Below are positions 62,346-64,000 of a DNA stretch of 64,000 nucleotides, one piece after another. The DNA lies in the NCBI GenBank assembly GCA_934293575.1, contig CAKQYU010000004.1, positions 1 to 64,000 of the forward strand, in the 5' to 3' direction. The translations under genes were made by a program, and so were the position numbers. The DNA is from an uncultured Lachnospiraceae bacterium. Its GTDB lineage: Bacteria; Bacillota; Clostridia; Lachnospirales; Lachnospiraceae. Positions within the stretch are counted from its first letter, which is position 1; each line of letters begins with the position of its first letter. Below the pieces are notes generated by a model that was given only the letters and a program-made list of their open reading frames with translations, was not told the origin of the DNA and ran no database searches.

Positions 62346-63038
62346 ATGATTCGTATATATTATAAAGAAGTGAATGGTGACTGCTCATATGAGCAGTCAC
62401 TTGCTATGTATAACAGTTTAACACCGGAACGGCAGGAGAAAATTAAAAAACTAAGAAGTGCGGGAGTGGCAAGAAAAAGAATAGAAATCGGATATTTTTT
62501 GCAGCAGGTATTAAGCAGGGAGCTAAAGGTTCCGATGGATTGTATTGCTTATTTTTATGGGGAGAATGGAAAACCGACACTGGATTTTAAAACTCTTGGG
62601 AGGAATCTTCAAAAAAAAGGTCTTCCATTGGAAAGAACCGGATTATATTTTAATATGTCACATTCCGGAAAATATGTTGTGATTGCGGTTTCGGATGTGG
62701 ATGTCGGAATTGATGTGGAACACAAAGCGAAAAATTATCGACAGGTAGCAAAGCGGTTTTTCTGTGAAGAGGAATATAGGAGCATTTGTGCCTGCCCGGA
62801 TGAGACGGAGCAAAAACAGTGTTTTTTGGAAATCTGGACAAAGAAGGAAGCCTACATTAAATTAACGGGATTGGGAATGCAGACTCCTCTGAATGAATTT
62901 AATGTATTTCATTCTTTACAATATAAAGGGCAAAAGCTTTGTTTTCAGGTGATAGATGTTGAATTTAATACATGGGATTCGGATTACAAAATATGCGTGT
63001 GTTCAACCGATACGGAATATGAAGTCATCGGAGCGTAA
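62346..63038 (+). CDS. 4'-phosphopantetheinyl transferase (Sfp type)
   Basis: A 230-residue Sfp-type enzyme: NMSHSGKYV (103-111), Mg2+-binding VGIDVEH with D123 and E125, and EIWTKKEAYIKLTGLGM with W164, K167 and E168. It transfers phosphopantetheine from CoA to a carrier-protein Ser, here presumably Ser40 of the ACP encoded two genes upstream. The ATG lies 1 base after the preceding stop, so translation is coupled. It ends the cassette at a terminator. The Sfp type suits secondary-metabolite carriers more than the primary AcpS. Confidence 0.9.
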   Translation: MIRIYYKEVNGDCSYEQSLAMYNSLTPERQEKIKKLRSAGVARKRIEIGYFLQQVLSRELKVPMDCIAYFYGENGKPTLDFKTLGRNLQKKGLPLERTGLYFNMSHSGKYVVIAVSDVDVGIDVEHKAKNYRQVAKRFFCEEEYRSICACPDETEQKQCFLEIWTKKEAYIKLTGLGMQTPLNEFNVFHSLQYKGQKLCFQVIDVEFNTWDSDYKICVCSTDTEYEVIGA

Positions 63039-63041
63039 GGG

Positions 63042-63070
63042 AAGATACCTTTTTAGGGTATCTTTTTTTA
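63042..63070 (+). terminator. terminator after the PPTase gene
   Basis: AAGATACC (63042-63049) pairs with GGTATCTT (63057-63064), followed by a T run. Confidence 0.85.
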
Positions 63071-63227
63071 TTGTGAGGAACTATAGGTATATTATATTAG
63101 AACAATAGACAGTTTTAACGGATTGAAAAGATGGATAAAGTGTTAGATGATTCCGGAACGAAATATTCCAATATAATCGTATGTTCTACATTTGTGATTC
63201 ACAATGGTATATTTGTATATTTTAAGG

Positions 63228-63256
63228 TTGTAAAATCCGAGGATGCTTTATATAAT
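63228..63256 (+). promoter_or_regulatory. promoter of the terminal lipoprotein gene
   Basis: TTGTAA (63228-63233) and TATAAT (63251-63256), spacing 17. The 372-base gap 63039-63410 contains the PPTase terminator, this promoter and the TTATCAC repeat block; no gene is credible in it. Confidence 0.65.
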
Positions 63257-63277
63257 ATAATTTGAATAAATAGATAC

Positions 63278-63325
63278 ATTTGAGTTATCACTCCTTATCA
63301 CCCCTTATCACCTTATCACTCAAAT
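63278..63325 (+). repeat. TTATCAC repeat cluster inside an inverted repeat
   Basis: Four TTATCAC copies start at 63285, 63295, 63305 and 63313 (steps of 10, 10 and 8 bases). They are framed by ATTTGAGT (63278-63285) and its complement ACTCAAAT (63318-63325), then TTTTG. The block lies in the leader between promoter and lipoprotein gene and may be a protein-binding array or a terminator-like leader structure. Confidence 0.7.
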
Positions 63326-63410
63326 TTTTGTATATTGTATATCAAAAATAGTAGATAATGATGTAAGCCACAAAACACAATAATACAAGATTCCGTAGTA
63401 AAGATAAGAA

Positions 63411-64000
63411 GTGCTCAAAAAAGATGAAAGGAAGAAGAAAATAAAAAAATTCAAAAGTCTTGCAAGCGCACATATTGGAAAAATAGCAATTCTTCTTGTA
63501 ATTTCCACTTTGTCATCTACTATACTTTGTAGTTGTGGCGATGACAAAAATTCTACTCAGATTGAAACTATGATTGAAGAAGAGACTGAGGAGACTACTA
63601 CGCAAGAAACATCTGAAACTAAAACCGAACAGACTGAACGTCACAATCAGGATGCAGATTCTACTGAAGATACAGCTCAGGAGACTGCTCATCAGTCTAA
63701 TAGTACTCAGTCGTCTACTACACAGTCTACAACTCAGTCGACGAAAACTACTACAGAACAGGGACATGTACATACATGGACAACTGAAACCTACTATACT
63801 ACTGAAATTCAAAAAGTTCACCATGATGCAGTAACACATCAGGAAACAACCTACACTACTGAAACACAAACTATCGAAACTAATGGCTATTTCTGTGATG
63901 ATGGAGCATTCTTTGAAAGTGAAGCTGATGCAGCTAGGTATGCAAATGATCGTTTGCTCGGTTGGTATTCTGGAGTTAAAAGAGAGACAGTTACAGTTCA
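63411..64000 (+). CDS. Thr-rich lipoprotein, cut by the window end
   Basis: The frame is open from 63411 (GTG) to the last base; the stop is outside. The N-terminus is lysine-rich, then a hydrophobic signal (HIGKIAILLVISTLSSTILCSC) with a lipobox at LCSC. A Thr/Ser/Gln/Glu-rich linker of about 90 residues follows, then HVHTWTTETYYTTEIQ and a domain beginning NGYFCDDGAFFESEADAARYAND. The linker resembles that of the lipoprotein at 50509. No good ribosome site precedes the GTG; the start is uncertain. It uses ACT and TCT codons more than neighbouring genes. Function unknown. Confidence 0.65.
   Translation, partial: MLKKDERKKKIKKFKSLASAHIGKIAILLVISTLSSTILCSCGDDKNSTQIETMIEEETEETTTQETSETKTEQTERHNQDADSTEDTAQETAHQSNSTQSSTTQSTTQSTKTTTEQGHVHTWTTETYYTTEIQKVHHDAVTHQETTYTTETQTIETNGYFCDDGAFFESEADAARYANDRLLGWYSGVKRETVTV

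Noticed and set aside
63131..63265. 44-codon open frame starting ATGGATAAAGTG
   Set aside because: No ribosome site, no recognisable motif, and its end contains a good promoter; likely chance.
1..64000. Mobile elements, prophage, tRNA or rRNA genes
   Set aside because: No transposase, integrase, phage structural gene, tRNA cloverleaf or rRNA segment was recognised by eye; a tRNA scan could still be run.

Overview
The window looks like chromosome of a low-GC, spore-forming Clostridia member, most likely Lachnospiraceae. Three things point there: a GerA-type germination operon behind a textbook sigma-G promoter followed by spoIIR; the clostridial SCIFF (six-cysteine ranthipeptide) locus with its radical-SAM maturase and SecDF; and the gene order relA - MBL hydrolase - hemZ - HD - hisS. 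Almost all genes lie on the + strand. No rRNA, tRNA, insertion sequence, prophage or CRISPR array was seen.

Layout. 198-5475: an envelope cluster (zinc-ribbon membrane protein, TPM-domain protein, flotillin, CmpB-type membrane protein, a small protein), partly like Bacillus ydjGHI. 5547-6812 (-): an orphan FliD-like protein. 7109-10293: Na+/solute symporter, small export protein, CorA. 10355-10873 (-): cyclophilin. 11176-20367: a phospho-signalling operon of five genes: DUF6382-FHA protein, PP2C phosphatase, membrane Ser/Thr kinase with TPR-like tail, a membrane protein carrying T-x-L-L repeats, and a 1297-residue Ig-repeat surface protein. 20364-25408: HAD phosphatase, then the SCIFF locus (TIGR04086 protein, 46-residue precursor, maturase, SecDF). 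25476-33738: recJ, relA, MBL hydrolase, hemZ, HD-GYP-like protein, hisS. 33840-38127: germination receptor and spoIIR. 38124-39758 (-): acyl-CoA ligase. 39951-43739: relQ-type synthetase, pyk, CpXC protein, trxA. 43743-50470: JetA-JetB-JetC, a Wadjet/MksBEF-like SMC complex with no JetD nuclease gene beside it. 50509-54432: DUF3298-type lipoprotein, aldose epimerase, murT-gatD. 54448-55323 (-): a CDF metal exporter behind a NiCo riboswitch. 55691-60906: YugP-like zinc protease, DUF1002 protein, second CorA, and a two-gene antiporter-like membrane module. 61024-63038: orphan cassette of acyl carrier protein, BtrH/C39-like protein and phosphopantetheinyl transferase. 63411-end: a Thr-rich lipoprotein cut by the window edge.

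Working together. The 11-20 kb operon has every part of a phospho-threonine circuit: writer, eraser, reader, and a multivalent candidate target next to a surface sensor. The JetABC genes follow trxA by 3 bases in a housekeeping setting, which suggests either a chromosome-structure role or a Wadjet whose nuclease is elsewhere. The NiCo leader shows aptamer and terminator as mutually exclusive folds, so the exporter should be induced by Ni2+/Co2+. Calls rest on reading motifs and domain order by eye; no database search was possible.
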